Shown: positions 24,581 through 36,740 of the stretch, piece by piece
Position numbering within the stretch: the stretch's first letter is position 1
How the letters are laid out: each line of letters starts with the position of its first letter
Assembly (NCBI GenBank): GCA_963942565.1
Contig: OZ012685.1
Span: 47,456,610-47,520,609, forward strand
DNA: 64,000 nt
Source of the DNA: Maea johnstoni
Lineage: Eukaryota > Annelida > Polychaeta > Spionida > Magelonidae
Reading direction: 5' to 3'
Translations under genes and position numbers: made by a program
Notes under the pieces: generated by a model
Seen by the model: only the letters and a program-made list of their open reading frames with translations
Databases searched by the model: none
What the model was told of the DNA's origin: nothing

Positions 24581-25189
24581 GCCACGTGACCTGGCTAGAA
24601 ATGATGCCGTATTTCCAACTAGTCTAACCCATTTGCTGAGGGTGCCAGTTTCAGAGTTTGCTAATAAGGGAACGGCTTGCAGCCGTATTTAAAGGAACTA
24701 AGCGTCTAGTCTCTTGTCTCTCTATGTTCGATCTAAGTTGGAGAAATCACTCTAACTGTCCATCACTCTGGCACTTTTCCACCTTTTAAAAGGACGTTAG
24801 TATGTCTGCGATGTTGACGGTGTCCTCACGGTGGTTCTAAAAACGACTTTTGAATTTCCTAGCCAGGCTGTTAAAATAACATCTTGCAGCGAGTAATTGA
24901 ATTAAAACGAAAATAGCCTTACGTGTACGCTCTATGGAATACGTAAATGCAATAAAAGGTCTTCTGTCCTTTTTATACGAGGTCAGCTTCGAAGCACTGG
25001 GTATTGTGGCGGGGAAGGGAACATTACTTCCGGCCTTGTTGTGATATCCCTCATGAAATGTACGCGCCCACGGGGAGAAATCTACGCGTGCAGATGGAAG
25101 CCGCCGCATTCCACAGGGACCACTGCCGCAGCCGATATGATGTCATTTACAGGCTAAATGAAATGAATGACAGCTCGAAATTCCTCCAT

Positions 25190-26466
25190 CAGGGCTGTCC
25201 AAGCTGTCGCATTGTCGCAAAATTTTGCGCCAGCAGCCTCAAAAAATGCGACACAAGAATATTTGCGCCAAGGTTGCGACACGGTAATTTTGCAACATGC
25301 ATGCGTTCGCCATCTAGCGGTGGTCACCACAACTAAGTGATCACCAAACACGGCGTCGTGCGCATGACTAAACATGCAGTAAACAAAGGGACGCCATGAA
25401 ACAGACGATATGAAAATAAAAAAGATACCCCTTCAGTTTTGGATTTTTGGAAAAGGAACGTATTTTACTCAGATTTCTGTAATGTCTATCGAAAACGGAG
25501 TTGTTTATGTATACTTACGTTCATCCAGTTTTGTCAGTGAGTTTGCTATTATGATTATTTTTGCTCGTTTATAATCAGTGTGGAAGTGTATTTTTTTCTG
25601 TAGTATCTTTGTTGTTGTTAGAAGAAAGAAACACTGTCCATCATTTTTCTCGGCCAGCGAGCACTAGATATCAATAAAACGTTGTATGGGGGTGCCCACA
25701 AAGGTAGTCTTATAAAACCAAATTGTCAACTCTAGAAATCTTGTATTTAGTAGACGTGTTGGTAACCAATTTTGTAAACTGTTTAGAAACACAAAAGACT
25801 ATTGAGGAAAATCAGGTTTCTAATTCTATGCTATAGGCAATTTTGAGGTCTGAAATCATTAATATTTGATATATTAATACACTTAGGGATGCTGATGATA
25901 GTTTTTGAAAAAGATTTTGCTTGAGCAATTCTGATTCATAATCTGATGATGCCCACTTACCAAAAAACTTGTTTCACTAATTTCTCTGCAACCGGTCACC
26001 AGATTTCATTAATATTTGATATGCTAATACACTTAGGGATGCTGATGATAGTTTTTGAAAAAAATTATGCTTGAGCAATTCTTATTTATAATCGGATGAT
26101 ACTCACTTACCAAAAAACATGCCGAGTCTTATCAGACTGTATTATAAATATTCAAGCTGGCTATATATGTGAAATAGTGTGTGCCAGTATATTGAAGAAT
26201 CTTAAGCTTGAATATACAAATCTGTGATAAGTATAACCTATATTGTACTATGTGTGGATTCAGTGTTTCAAGTTTCAACATACATTTCAATTGGTGCTAT
26301 GTCATAGTCTTAATTTAACATCCCCTAGTGTGTAAACTGTGAACTAAATGACCCCTGGTGGATAACATTTGAACCATTAAAACGCCACCTGGTGGCAGAC
26401 GGTAGAAGTATTTTGCTACAGGTAGTTCAAATTTTGCTACAGGCAGTTTGGGCTTGGACAGCCCTG
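25190..26466. mobile_element. 1277 bp non-autonomous hAT-like element
   Basis: Ends CAGGGCTGTCCAAG and CTTGGACAGCCCTG are perfect 14-bp inverted repeats, flanked by TCCAT (25185-25189, 26467-26471). The right arm retains the empty site (reverse complement reads ATTCCTCCATGTGC near 41305). Internal sequence has no transposase frame. CAGGG ends suggest hAT; a 5-bp duplication is short for typical hAT (8 bp), so the superfamily is tentative. Confidence 0.85.
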
Positions 26467-27207
26467 TCCATGTGCTTCAGTTATGTCTCGCTCCACCACA
26501 AGGGGGCGTACATTGTATGAACGACCGTAACGAGATTACCGTAACGCAACGTCAGTAATTCCATCCCGCGAGATTTCACGAGACTTTATTATTCGCTCTC
26601 TCACCAATTTTGCTTTGCACTGTAGCCACCAATTCCACGATTATCGTCACTGCAACAAAAGTGACGTCGTTCTTTATCCTAATAAAGTTTCAAAAACGTC
26701 TATCGTCAATTGCTACATGAAGGCGAGTCGTCTGAAATGTAACTAGGTATAAGAATATGTCATGCCAAAAAATATTTTATATCCATATTGCCTATGTCAC
26801 AAGGAGCTTGTTGAATGGCTAACACCAGTCGTTTGTTGCGTAAAGGTCACCGGCAAGAACATGAATTCCTGAACATAAATAAATAAAATCTTCCGGCTCG
26901 ATATCAAACTTAATCATATCCTAGGCTGCCTGAATCATGCCATACAGTCTACTTTAAATTACTACTGATAACAGTAGAATACTCGAGCTGTTATTTAAGT
27001 CAGAATTCATTTTAACTCCAAATCTTTATCGATAAAACGCCTACTTTTTAACATTTTTCAGGTGTAAAATAATTGAAATATGTGGGGAATATCAATCAAT
27101 ATCCAATCAATTTCGTCTGTTCACATATCATCCCTGGGCATATCATAAAGTTTGAATGAGGATATCATATCTTGAAAGCTAATTACGGTTTTATATTCTC
27201 CTTCATT

Positions 27208-27862
27208 GACGGGGCCCTCAGGCCGCGCCTATCTGGGAAGCCGGTTTTAAATGTCTATAGTCCGGACGGCCATGTTGGAAATGCTGAGGCCGAACTGAAT
27301 ATAATTCTCTATTCTGATTGGTTATAATATAAATGTTGCCTTTGCCGCGGAAAATCGTGCCTTCCTTATTTTAATTTAGCATGAAGTTTTCAAATATATA
27401 AAATATTTTAAGCGGGCATAAAGTATATTTTTCAGTATAGGAAGGAAAATTACTAAGAAAAAAATTACTATGTGTATAGACTAGCGCTAGTCTCACAATC
27501 ACGTCACGGATTAGAGACTGGTATCGCCCACCATCTATTGTTGGCGTGGAGCGGCTCATAGGAATGGCACTAGTCTACTATGTGTATAGAATGAAATCAG
27601 GAGACTTCGTAACCAAACTGGTTCGTAACCAAACCGATGCATACCCAAGTAGCTTCGCACCCAAGAGATTTCGAAGTCTCCAGCTTGCGCCTAGAATTTC
27701 GATATTTGTTTCATTTCTACAAAAATGATACAAATCTAGTCATTATGAATTATTTTCCTCTATAATGTTAATGTTCTTTATACATCCGGTTCCCTCACAA
27801 GTTCATAAATAACTTGGCCCCGCCTTTTGACTATTGATGCTTTGCATCTACAACCGTACTTG
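27208..27862 (+). repeat. ~655 bp non-autonomous element, left-arm copy
   Basis: Flanked by TCATT on both sides (27203-27207, 27863-27867); the right arm shows the empty site (near 40530, TATCATTCTTACTACC in reverse). Ends carry GGGGCCCTCAGGC and, near the 3' end, TTGGCCCCGCC. A second copy in the same orientation is at 41332-41985. No coding capacity beyond a 60-codon frame at 27546-27728. Confidence 0.8.
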
Positions 27863-27892
27863 TCATTCTTAGTACCATTTGGTCCCTCAAAT

Positions 27893-28146
27893 AGGGATCC
27901 GCCGTGGCCTAGTGGTTACGGTGCCTGGGTCTCAAGTGTGAGGTTGCTGGTTCGAATCTCCGTTGGATCCCCAAGCGGGTTGGTTTGATCGCTATTCGAA
28001 TATGCATCGTTGTGGCTAGCTGTCAATGGTCTTCCTGCAATTGAAAGACTCATTGGAACTATTTGTAAAGCGGTTCCGCGCGTTTCTGTCTCATTGTGAC
28101 ATGTGACATGTGCACTGTAAAAACCCGTTCTTTCCTTCCTTCCTCC
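27893..28146 (+). repeat. tRNA-derived SINE with (TTCC)n tail, exact target duplication
   Basis: A box TGGCCTAGTGG and B box GGTTCGAATCTCCG, body ending TTCCTTCCTTCCTCC, flanked by the 14-bp direct repeat TTGGTCCCTCAAAT (27879-27892, 28147-28160). The right arm has the empty site (about 40490-40512). The same family occurs at 46799-47068 and, headless, at 36547-36740. Confidence 0.95.
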
Positions 28147-28510
28147 TTGGTCCCTCAAATGATTCAGATATCAAGACCATTCGAACCATTTAGATATCCT
28201 TACTACGCTGGTCATGGAGATTTGTAGGCATGCAATAGTTCATAAGTCTCCTCACGTTCCCGTGGAACAGTTCAGTTTTCGGCTGATTGTCCCGTAACTC
28301 TCCAGCTTATTGCCAGGGAGGGATATACAGTGAAGACATTTAATTCTTGCACCAGTCGACCGGACGTACGCCCGGTTATTCCGGCTGTACAAACGCTATT
28401 AATTTCAATTCAGTATTTTCTTTTTGCAGCAATACAACTCAGGGAAAAGAATACGATTCTGAAAACTAACCAATTCTGGCACTGCTCTATGTTTGCAAAC
28501 CTAAGTGGCT

Positions 28511-28826
28511 TTGTACCACAGTTGCTTGCCTTCCACCAATCAGAGGCCTCGAACAATATAGGTTTATAGACCATAACCCACACTTTTCAAGCCTTTGTTC
28601 CATAAGCTGCCTAAACCCAAAAGTGTTACTCAAGGGAATTTAGCAAGAGTGTTCTACCAAGCTTTTCTGGTCCTGTGATTGGTGGAAGGCAGTCGACTGT
28701 TGTACAAGCCACATAGACTCCTCGGACGCTGTGTTGTATGGGATACCCTCGGGGTTAGTCGGCTCCGCCTCGTAAAACCTTGGGTATATCCCATACACCA
28801 CAACTTCCTTGGGGTCTATCTATCAC
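28511..28826. repeat. ~316 bp interspersed repeat
   Basis: Contains TTGCCTTCCACCAATCAGAG and, further on, its inverted partner TGATTGGTGGAAGGCAG, ending CTTGGGGTCTATCTATCAC. Absent from the right arm, where AAGTGGCTGTATATTC is continuous. A second copy is at 50744-51040. No clear TIR at the ends; class unknown. Confidence 0.75.
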
Positions 28827-28851
28827 GTATATTCTGTTTGGATGCAAGGTA

Positions 28852-29348
28852 TAGTGAAGCCATTTAATTCCTGCACCAGTCGACTTAGCGCCCAGTAGCG
28901 TCTTGTTGTGCAAACGTCTATGGATTACAGTGCTGACACTCAATTCCTGCACCAGTCGACCGTACGTCTGGAATGCCTGGTTGTACCAACACCCATGGAT
29001 AACATGTCAAAAAATATGCCAAGCACACCAATGGCCATCGTAGCTTGCAGACCAAAGCTATGTTCAGTTGTCAGGTAATCCATGCCTCCATGCCTAAGAA
29101 ACTGGATGGCAATCAGGCGTGCGGTCGTTTATCACACATTTAGTGCATACATTTTATGGCGGCACTGTACATATCAAAATAACAACACGCCAGGCACATT
29201 AATAATGTAGCTGCGTACATAAACTATACGTTCAGCTGTTACGTCAGTGGCACGTGGTCGCACCCATACATAGAGAACTAGGCGTCAACCGTGTACTACA
29301 TGCCCAGTCTGCCCGCGCATTTAGTGCCGAAACTAAAAACCGGCTCTG
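28852..29348. repeat. TA-flanked MITE interrupted by another copy
   Basis: Outer CAGTG..CACTG-family element beginning near 28852 (AGTGAAGCCATTTAATTCC) and ending ACCGGCTCTG with TA. The inner copy at 28928-29167 splits it. The right-arm counterpart 39943-40199 is uninterrupted. Confidence 0.85.
28928..29167. repeat. Nested TA-flanked MITE
   Basis: 240 bp, ends CAGTGCTGACACTCAATTCC and TATGGCGGCACTG, with TA on each side. It lies inside a copy of its own family; the right arm shows the empty target (reverse of ATATGTACTCCATAG). Confidence 0.9.
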
Positions 29349-29943
29349 TAGATGACTAGGCCAGATACTCTGATTCTCTACTATCTACTCATGGTTCACT
29401 CCCCACTTGGATGACTTATCCTTGAATGCATATGAAACCACCCTGTGGCGTCTTTGTATTACTAAGCCACAGCGAATCCCCTACTTCACAAAAAATATTG
29501 TATTATCTTAAAGTTCCGCCATCTAAACCCTCTTAAGAAAACTCTCCTGAATTCATGAATTTCCTGATACATTGAGAACACTTCAGAATAAATTGGTCTT
29601 TTGCATTATTGATGTTTTGAGCGCAACACGAGTGTTTCTCTTGCAATTAGGGAGACATAAATTCTCTTTTACAACGCTTGATTTAATCGGGATCTACACA
29701 GTCATGAGGGGAATTTGGAAGTACATGGATCATTTTCCTATTTGCAAAACACCCCCTGAATCTATTAGAATGTTCTAAAGGGGCTGATGAGAGGAACTTG
29801 GAAATTCACGCCAGCCATAATGTACAGCTTCGATCCACTATCCCTGGGGGTAGTAATAATGGTCATTGGTCCTCTATCCCTAGGTGAATAAATCACTCTC
29901 AAAATAGTGCATTACAATTTCAATATTACATTCTGAATCTTCG

Positions 29944-30147
29944 TCCCTTCCAATGCTGAGACTACATTCGTCTAAGGAACAAGAACGCAAACATTGTTTG
30001 AAACTATTTAACACCTGTCGTGTTGGTAATTATTGGATAGCTCTCGCTGAGCACTCTTAGATGAGTACCCACATTTAAGTCGTTTTTCAGATTTTCGCAT
30101 CGATTTGTAATGGCCAAATTGGCAACCACCTGCATAGGTGTTAATCA
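29944..30147. repeat. Diverged TTAACCCTT-family MITE
   Basis: Contains CCCTTCCAATGCTGAGACTA at one end and GGTGTTAATC at the other, with the internal words CATTCGTCTAA and GAGTACCCACAT of the family at 61857-62059. The right-arm counterpart lies at about 39070-39275. Confidence 0.7.
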
Positions 30148-30354
30148 CCATCAGGTGAAAAGAAATTTGTTGTGGTCACTGTCATTAACTGTAATTAACC
30201 CATTAGGGCTCACCAAAGACAGCCACTTAGCAACTCAATGCTAATCCATTAGGGGGTGGTACAAAAAGTACAGCATGCACTATAGAATGAGCTATGCCTC
30301 CATAGCGACGATATTAAGTCAAATGGTTTGATATACAGCATGCATTATGGGGAA

Positions 30355-30535
30355 ATCGCCTTATAACTACGCTAGGCTGGGTCTAGATATGGCTGATGAG
30401 AGATCTATGGTGTGAGGTAGACTACGCTAGGCTGGGTCTAGCTGTGGCTGACGCGAGATCTATGGTGTGCCTTATAACTACGGTAGGCTGGGTCTAGCTG
30501 TGGCTGATGAGAGATCTATGGTGAGAGGTGGTAGC
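30355..30535. repeat. 58-bp tandem array, about 3 copies (left arm)
   Basis: CTACGCTAGGCTGGGTCTAG..GAGATCTATGGTGTG units, diverged from each other. Counterpart of the expanded array at 38110-38868. Confidence 0.9.
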
Positions 30536-30598
30536 ACGGACTTGGTAGCGATAACGGCGCAACAAGTGTTTGGGGGATCATGAAAGATGAGGTAGGAT

Positions 30599-30973
30599 TA
30601 ACCCTTCCAATGCAAAGGCTACTTTCGTCCAAAGCACAAATATTTTTGATAACCATCCAAACCATGGCATGTTGGTATTCATTGGAAAGCTGTCACTGAG
30701 TACTCTCCGATGAGTACCATGTGCCAGGGTTTCTCAGTCATTTTCAGTTGTTTGCATCACTCTGTAGACGGAGGCTACATTCGTCCAAAGAACAAGGATT
30801 GCAAAGATTTTTGATAACCATCCTAACCTTGTCATGTCGGTATTCATTAGAAAGCCCTCACTGAGTGCTCTTAGGAAAGTACCCATATGCCAGGGATTTC
30901 AGTCATTTTTCAGGGGTTTTGCATCCTTTATTTTGTATTGGCAAAACTAGCCACCACCAGCATAAGGGTTAAT
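30599..30973. repeat. TTAACCCTT MITE, internally doubled
   Basis: Ends TTAACCCTTCCAATGC and AGCATAAGGGTTAAT. The internal sequence is present twice (CTACTTTCGTCCAAAG.. at 30622 and CTACATTCGTCCAAAG.. at 30776), so one terminus frames a head-to-tail dimer. Shared with the right arm at 37668-38020, so the insertion predates the arm duplication. TTAA plus CCCTT ends suggest a piggyBac-like MITE. Confidence 0.8.
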
Positions 30974-32051
30974 AGCGTGATGAAAGGATGACGTAGGAGG
31001 AGCAGGTCTGCCAGGGCTAGTAGGAGAGTGATGCCTAGGTTAGGTGCGGCACCTAGTCTGGCCTTAGGCTCATAGAAACCTAATCTTGCCTTAATGCCAA
31101 AGGGGACATGTCGTGAATATAACTTGCTAATACACTAGTGGGGATTCTTCAGCATTTCAGGCGAATTGTTTCGCATGAATAAAACCATACAGTGCATTGC
31201 CTTAAAAAATAAGGAAATTTTCTTATACATAAATTCAGAACTTGTATGAAAAAGGATAACTAACTCATAACTGAATTATTTAATATACTTCAAGACATTT
31301 TTCGAAAAAGGTCGACTGGTGCAGGAATCAAATGTGTGTATTATTGGAGAAAAACTACTAATTTTGTCATTGATGAGAGATGATGAAAAATGCCTAAGAC
31401 TACTCGACCATAGGGGTATCACCCTAGCCAATGGTACCATAGCTCTACAAGGCTCATGCTCATATGCCTATATCGATTTCTAGGAAACTAATTTGGTTTG
31501 GTATTTCCCATTCTACTCGATTCAGCACGAGAGCAAGACACGTTATTTGCAAAGGACAAATAAATGTTAAGAGAGCAATTCTTGACTTTATCATGCATGA
31601 GGTATTTGATATGGGTATTTCTGTAGGATGTGGATATAGCAAACAGGAGTTGTATTGAATGTTTTGCAGCTAATTCACAAGTTCCCGATATATAGTATAT
31701 GTGACGTTTGTAATGCCCTAGCATGTCCGCATTGAAGTGCTTCGACTGCTGATAAAACCTTAAAGTGCAATATCTATTAGCTTGCCGGCTTCTTACATGT
31801 AGTTTGGCGAGGGAAGGGATGGAGGAATGGGTTTTGTAATTTTATGTGAAACTGTTTGCAAAATGTTGTTTTGATATCAAAATATTCACATATGTGTCAG
31901 ACAATGACATCTAGTTGTGAATGGGTTAAGCTTTGCATGATTGGTCCACCGTCACCCACAGATGAAGAATACGGTCATTCTCTTTGACTTGTTGACGTCT
32001 CTATAGGAAAGCCTATGTTACGTGAAGCTTGTATCAGGGGCTAGAGAGGTA

Positions 32052-32252
32052 CAGTACTGGTTGTTAATTCCTGCTCTAAATATGCGCACACACCGGACAT
32101 AATGCACGATTAGCGCCCAGCTTTAATATGCAACTACAAAATTGGTCAATTAATATGCCTGGCTTATTTTAGTTTGATATGTTATCCATAGACGTTTGTA
32201 CCACCAGACGCTACAGGGCGTTCGGTCGACTGGTGCGGGAATTACTTCACTG
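32052..32252. repeat. TA-flanked MITE (CAGTG..CACTG family)
   Basis: CAGTACTGGTTGTTAATTCC to GGGAATTACTTCACTG with TA flanks; about 200 bp. Confidence 0.8.
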
Positions 32253-32283
32253 TATTAATGGCTTTAAGAATAGCTGCACACTT

Positions 32284-32284
<1 letters not shown>

Positions 32285-32377
<93 letters not shown>

Positions 32378-32512
32378 GCATACATACATACATACATTCA
32401 TACATACATACATACATACATACATACATACATACATACATACATACATGCATGCATGAATGCATGTGCATATAAACATACACACATACATACATACATA
32501 CATACATATATT
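32285..32512. repeat. (AT)n then (CATA)n microsatellite
   Basis: AT repeat to about 32372, then CATA tetranucleotides with CATGCATGCATG at about 32447-32458. Low-complexity frames only. Confidence 0.95.
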
Positions 32513-33392
32513 ACTCCTGGTGAATGAATTTCTTAGCAGAAATGCACACACATACTCCTGTATGAAAGTTATAGTTATGGTTTCGATCACGCATGATAGA
32601 CAGCGCTGCCAGCAATTCGCATAACAGACACGCCCATAAAGACAGCGCCCTCTATGCCCTGCGTGACTAACACACATCAAACAAACCCAGCAGACCCTGG
32701 CTGGAACAGTAGGCAATACATTATACACCAGTCGTATTTATACCAATAGTTCTCCATAGAAAGCTGCAATAAGAGGTTTGATGGGACGCACTTCTCGCAG
32801 CGGGAGATAAAAGCAGCGAGATCATGGCGAGAGTTGAGTGGTGGGGTAATACCGAGAGCTTATTTCCTACAGTCACCATTTCCAAGTCAGGCTCTCAATC
32901 AATAGCATACGCGATGCTCTACAAACACACACATCTGGTGGAATAATTTAGCTATACTGCTGGTGGACATTGTTTGGCGGGCAAATAAGGACTTACCATG
33001 GATAGATACCGAATGAAATTCTAAAAGGAATACGACTGAGTTGATAATGTGAATTATTCAGAGCGTCCAGCAGCGTAGCCGAAGAACTGAAGTAGGTAGA
33101 AAACACTATCTCTAGCGAGTAGGTTTGTATGCCTCAGAGGTCTCTATTGTATGCTCAGTACTGACTCACCCGGTGGAATGAGATTAACCCAGGGGCAATG
33201 CACTAACTACTGATTAGGGGATTGGAAGGTTGATTTAACTCATCAGGAGACAGAGAAGCCGTGGAATCGTTTGTTTATACAGTGTTTCCATACGAAGCCA
33301 GGTTTCATGAATGTAATTTAGGTTTTAAGTACTGCGACAGTTGGTCACATTGAATGATTGTAAACCGCAGCGTATGATTACATATACACACG

Positions 33393-33776
<384 letters not shown>

Positions 33777-33802
33777 GATTATATAAATACATATATACAT
33801 CA

Positions 33803-33887
33803 GGTTGATTTAACTCATCAGGAGACAGAGAAGCGGTGGAATCGTTTGTTTATACAGTGTTTCCATACGAAGCCAGGTTTCATGAAT
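33803..33887 (+). repeat. 85-bp near-exact duplicate ending at the gap
   Basis: Matches 33228-33312 (GGTTGATTTAACTCATCAGG onward) with one visible mismatch in 85 bp, and stops exactly at the N run. The pattern suggests an unresolved overlap of contig ends around the AT tract rather than biology. Confidence 0.9.
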
Positions 33888-34087
33888 NNNNNNNNNNNNN
33901 NNNNNNNNNNNNNNNNNNNNNNNNNNNNNNNNNNNNNNNNNNNNNNNNNNNNNNNNNNNNNNNNNNNNNNNNNNNNNNNNNNNNNNNNNNNNNNNNNNNN
34001 NNNNNNNNNNNNNNNNNNNNNNNNNNNNNNNNNNNNNNNNNNNNNNNNNNNNNNNNNNNNNNNNNNNNNNNNNNNNNNNNNNNNNNN
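33888..34087. other. Assembly gap (200 N)
   Basis: Exactly 200 N inside the spacer of the inverted duplication; true length unknown. Confidence 1.
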
Positions 34088-34892
34088 CACAGAGTGCTCC
34101 TGCTCCTCTATTGAGACACGGATGCGAGTAGAATGTGCCGATCTTTGCACTGCTCTCAGGAAAACTAATGGTCCACCATGATACTTCCCGTATCCATCAG
34201 AAATCTTGGTTAGGTGCAGAATGTCAGAGTCACACAGGCCAAGGCCAATGGTTTTGTATATACATTGATATTGATATATACAGGGAAACTGGGTGGCAAT
34301 CAGGCGTGCGGTTGTGTATTATGTCCAGGCTACCTAAGTATTTAGAGAAGAAATTAAATGTCGGCACTGTAGTGTGAGCTGCTCTTCACTCGTGACACAC
34401 TTTGCCGATTTACTCTAATCGTTTACAGGCCCGCCAATAAATGAGGGATTAAATGGCGTTTACGTGGGACTGATGCCCCTTTATGTTCAACTAGTTGATG
34501 TTTTTGTTGAGTTGAAGCACATAATCTTCACGCATGCAAGCTGTTAATCAAACACAACGCTTTCTCTTAATGGTGTTTACATCTACGTGTAGTCTCACAT
34601 TAGAGAAGGATCCGTGTCTCTATAGGGCTGGTTATCTCTCACACTTGGGAGTTTCCCTTACAGCACGCACTAAGAGCTTATTACAGTGCAGCGGGATGTC
34701 CATTTAACTTGGCAGCGCAGCGGTCTCTCACAGCTCCGCTGAGGCAAATAACACTCAATCGTACAAACATGAGGCATGATCTTTATGGCAAAATGATCTT
34801 TTACGGTAGCCCCTGATATTGGCACGTACATACACACATACATATCTATGTATCTCACTATCTACCTGTCTAAATAAACTGTCCACCTGCAT
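34088..34892. other. Spacer between inverted arms, no gene recognised
   Basis: Unique-looking sequence apart from a truncated MITE at 34262-34369. Short plus-strand frames at 34135-34377 fall in that MITE. Confidence 0.5.
34262..34369. repeat. Truncated TA-flanked MITE
   Basis: 3' part of the CAGTG..CACTG family: GAAACTGGGTGGCAATCAGG, GCGGTTGTGTATTATGTCC, ending AAATGTCGGCACTG then TA. Confidence 0.75.
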
Positions 34893-35080
<188 letters not shown>

Positions 35081-35283
35081 ATCATGCGATGCGGTTTACA
35101 ATGTGACCGACTGTCGTAGTTTCTAATACCTGAATTGCCTTTATGCAACGTGGTATGGATATACTGTAAACACGCTTTTATGCATCCTGATGAGTTAAAT
35201 CAACCTTTCAATCCCCTAATCAGTAGTTAATGCATGGCTCCTGTGTTAATCCCATCCCGGGTGAGTAATACTTGGCCTTACAA

Positions 35284-35835
35284 TAGAGACTTCTGAGGCA
35301 TACAAACCTCCACTCCTCTTTCTACTCGCTAGGGATAGTGCTCTGTACCTACTCTGAGGCATACGAACCTCCACTCCTCTTTCTACTCGCTAGAGATAGT
35401 GCTCTGTACCTACTCTGAGGCATACAAACCTCAGCTCCTCTTTCAACTCGCTAGAGATAGTGTTCTGTACCTACTCTGAGGCATACAAACCTCCACTCCT
35501 ATTTCTACTCGCTAGGGATAGTGCTCTGTACCTACTCTGAGGCATACAAACCTCCACTCCTCTTTCTACTCGCTAGAGATAGTGTTCTGTACCTACTCTG
35601 AGGCATACAAACCTCCACTCCTCTTTCTACTCGCTAGAGATAGCGCTCTGTACCTACTCTGAGGCATACAAACCTCCACCCTCTTTCTACTCGCTAGAGA
35701 TAGTGCTCTGTACCTACTCTGAGGCATACAAACCTCCACTCCTCTTTCTACTCGCTAGAGATAGTGCTCTCTACCTACTCGGAGGCATACAAACCTCCAC
35801 TCCTTTTTCTACTCGCTAGAGATAGCTCTGTACCT
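35284..35835. repeat. 61-bp tandem array, about 9 copies
   Basis: Unit CTGAGGCATACAAACCTCCA plus CTCCTCTTTCTACTCGCTAG and AGATAGTGCTCTGTACCTA. The left arm has only one such unit (33083-33145, reverse complement). Confidence 0.96.
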
Positions 35836-36546
35836 ACATGTACTTGTTCCCCGGCTACGCTGCTGGACGCTCTGAATAATTCACATCATCAACTCAGACG
35901 TATTCCTTATAGAATTCCATTCGGTATCTATCCATGGTAAGTCCTTATTTGCCTGCCAAACAATGTCCACCAGCAGTATAGCTAAATTATTCCACCAGAT
36001 GTGTGTGTTTGTAGAGCATCGTGTATGCTATTGATTGAGAGCCTGACTTGAAAATGGTGACTGTAGGAAATAAGCTCTTGGTATTACCCCACCACTCAAC
36101 TCTCGCCATGATCTCGCTGCTTTTATCTCCTGCGAGAAGTGCGTCTCGTCAAACCTCTTATTACAGCTTCCTATGGAGAACTACTGGTATAAATGCGACT
36201 GGTGTATAATATATTGCCTACTATTCCAGCCAGTGTGTGTTGGGTGTGTTTGATGTGAGTTAGTCACGCAGGGCATGGAGGGCGCTGTCTTTGTGGGCGT
36301 ATCTATTATGCGAATTGCTGGCAGCGCCGTCTATCATGCGTGATCGAAACTATTTCGTACTAGTCTACTGTCACGTATCATAGTTTACCCATAAGGAAAG
36401 GTGCTCTGTTGGGGATACACGATGATTCCATTCTAATGCTGCCTGTCTAAAGTTTAATCTGATTGGCAAGATGTCGTCTAACCTAGCCCTAATCCAATAC
36501 CCTGGGCGAGTTCCGGCAGAGAGATAAATTCACTGCCGACATTGAA

Positions 36547-36740
36547 TTACCATGAGCGGGTTGTCATGGCCGCTATGTAAATGTGCGGCGTTGTGAAGGA
36601 CTGTCTATGGTTCTTCTGAAACTGAAAAAACCATTGGAATAACTCATGAAGAGAAGGGAATTTCTTCCGGGTTTCTATGCCCTTAAGCTGTTGAAAGCGA
36701 CGTAATGCCCATTCCTGCCTTCCTTCCTTCGCCAAACGGT
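36547..36740 (+). repeat. Headless SINE of the (TTCC)n family
   Basis: Shares AAGGACTG..TTCTTCTGCAACTGAAA-like body and GAAGGGAATTTCTTCCGGG with 46799-47068, ending CCTTCCTTCCTTC. The tRNA-like promoter is missing. Confidence 0.75.

Noticed and set aside
27900-27970. Second possible tRNA gene
   Set aside because: A and B boxes belong to a SINE with exact 14-bp target duplication and an empty site in the other arm.
31460-31724. Overlapping ~60-78 codon frames on both strands
   Set aside because: No motif; the right-arm counterpart (36860-37020) does not keep the same frames open.
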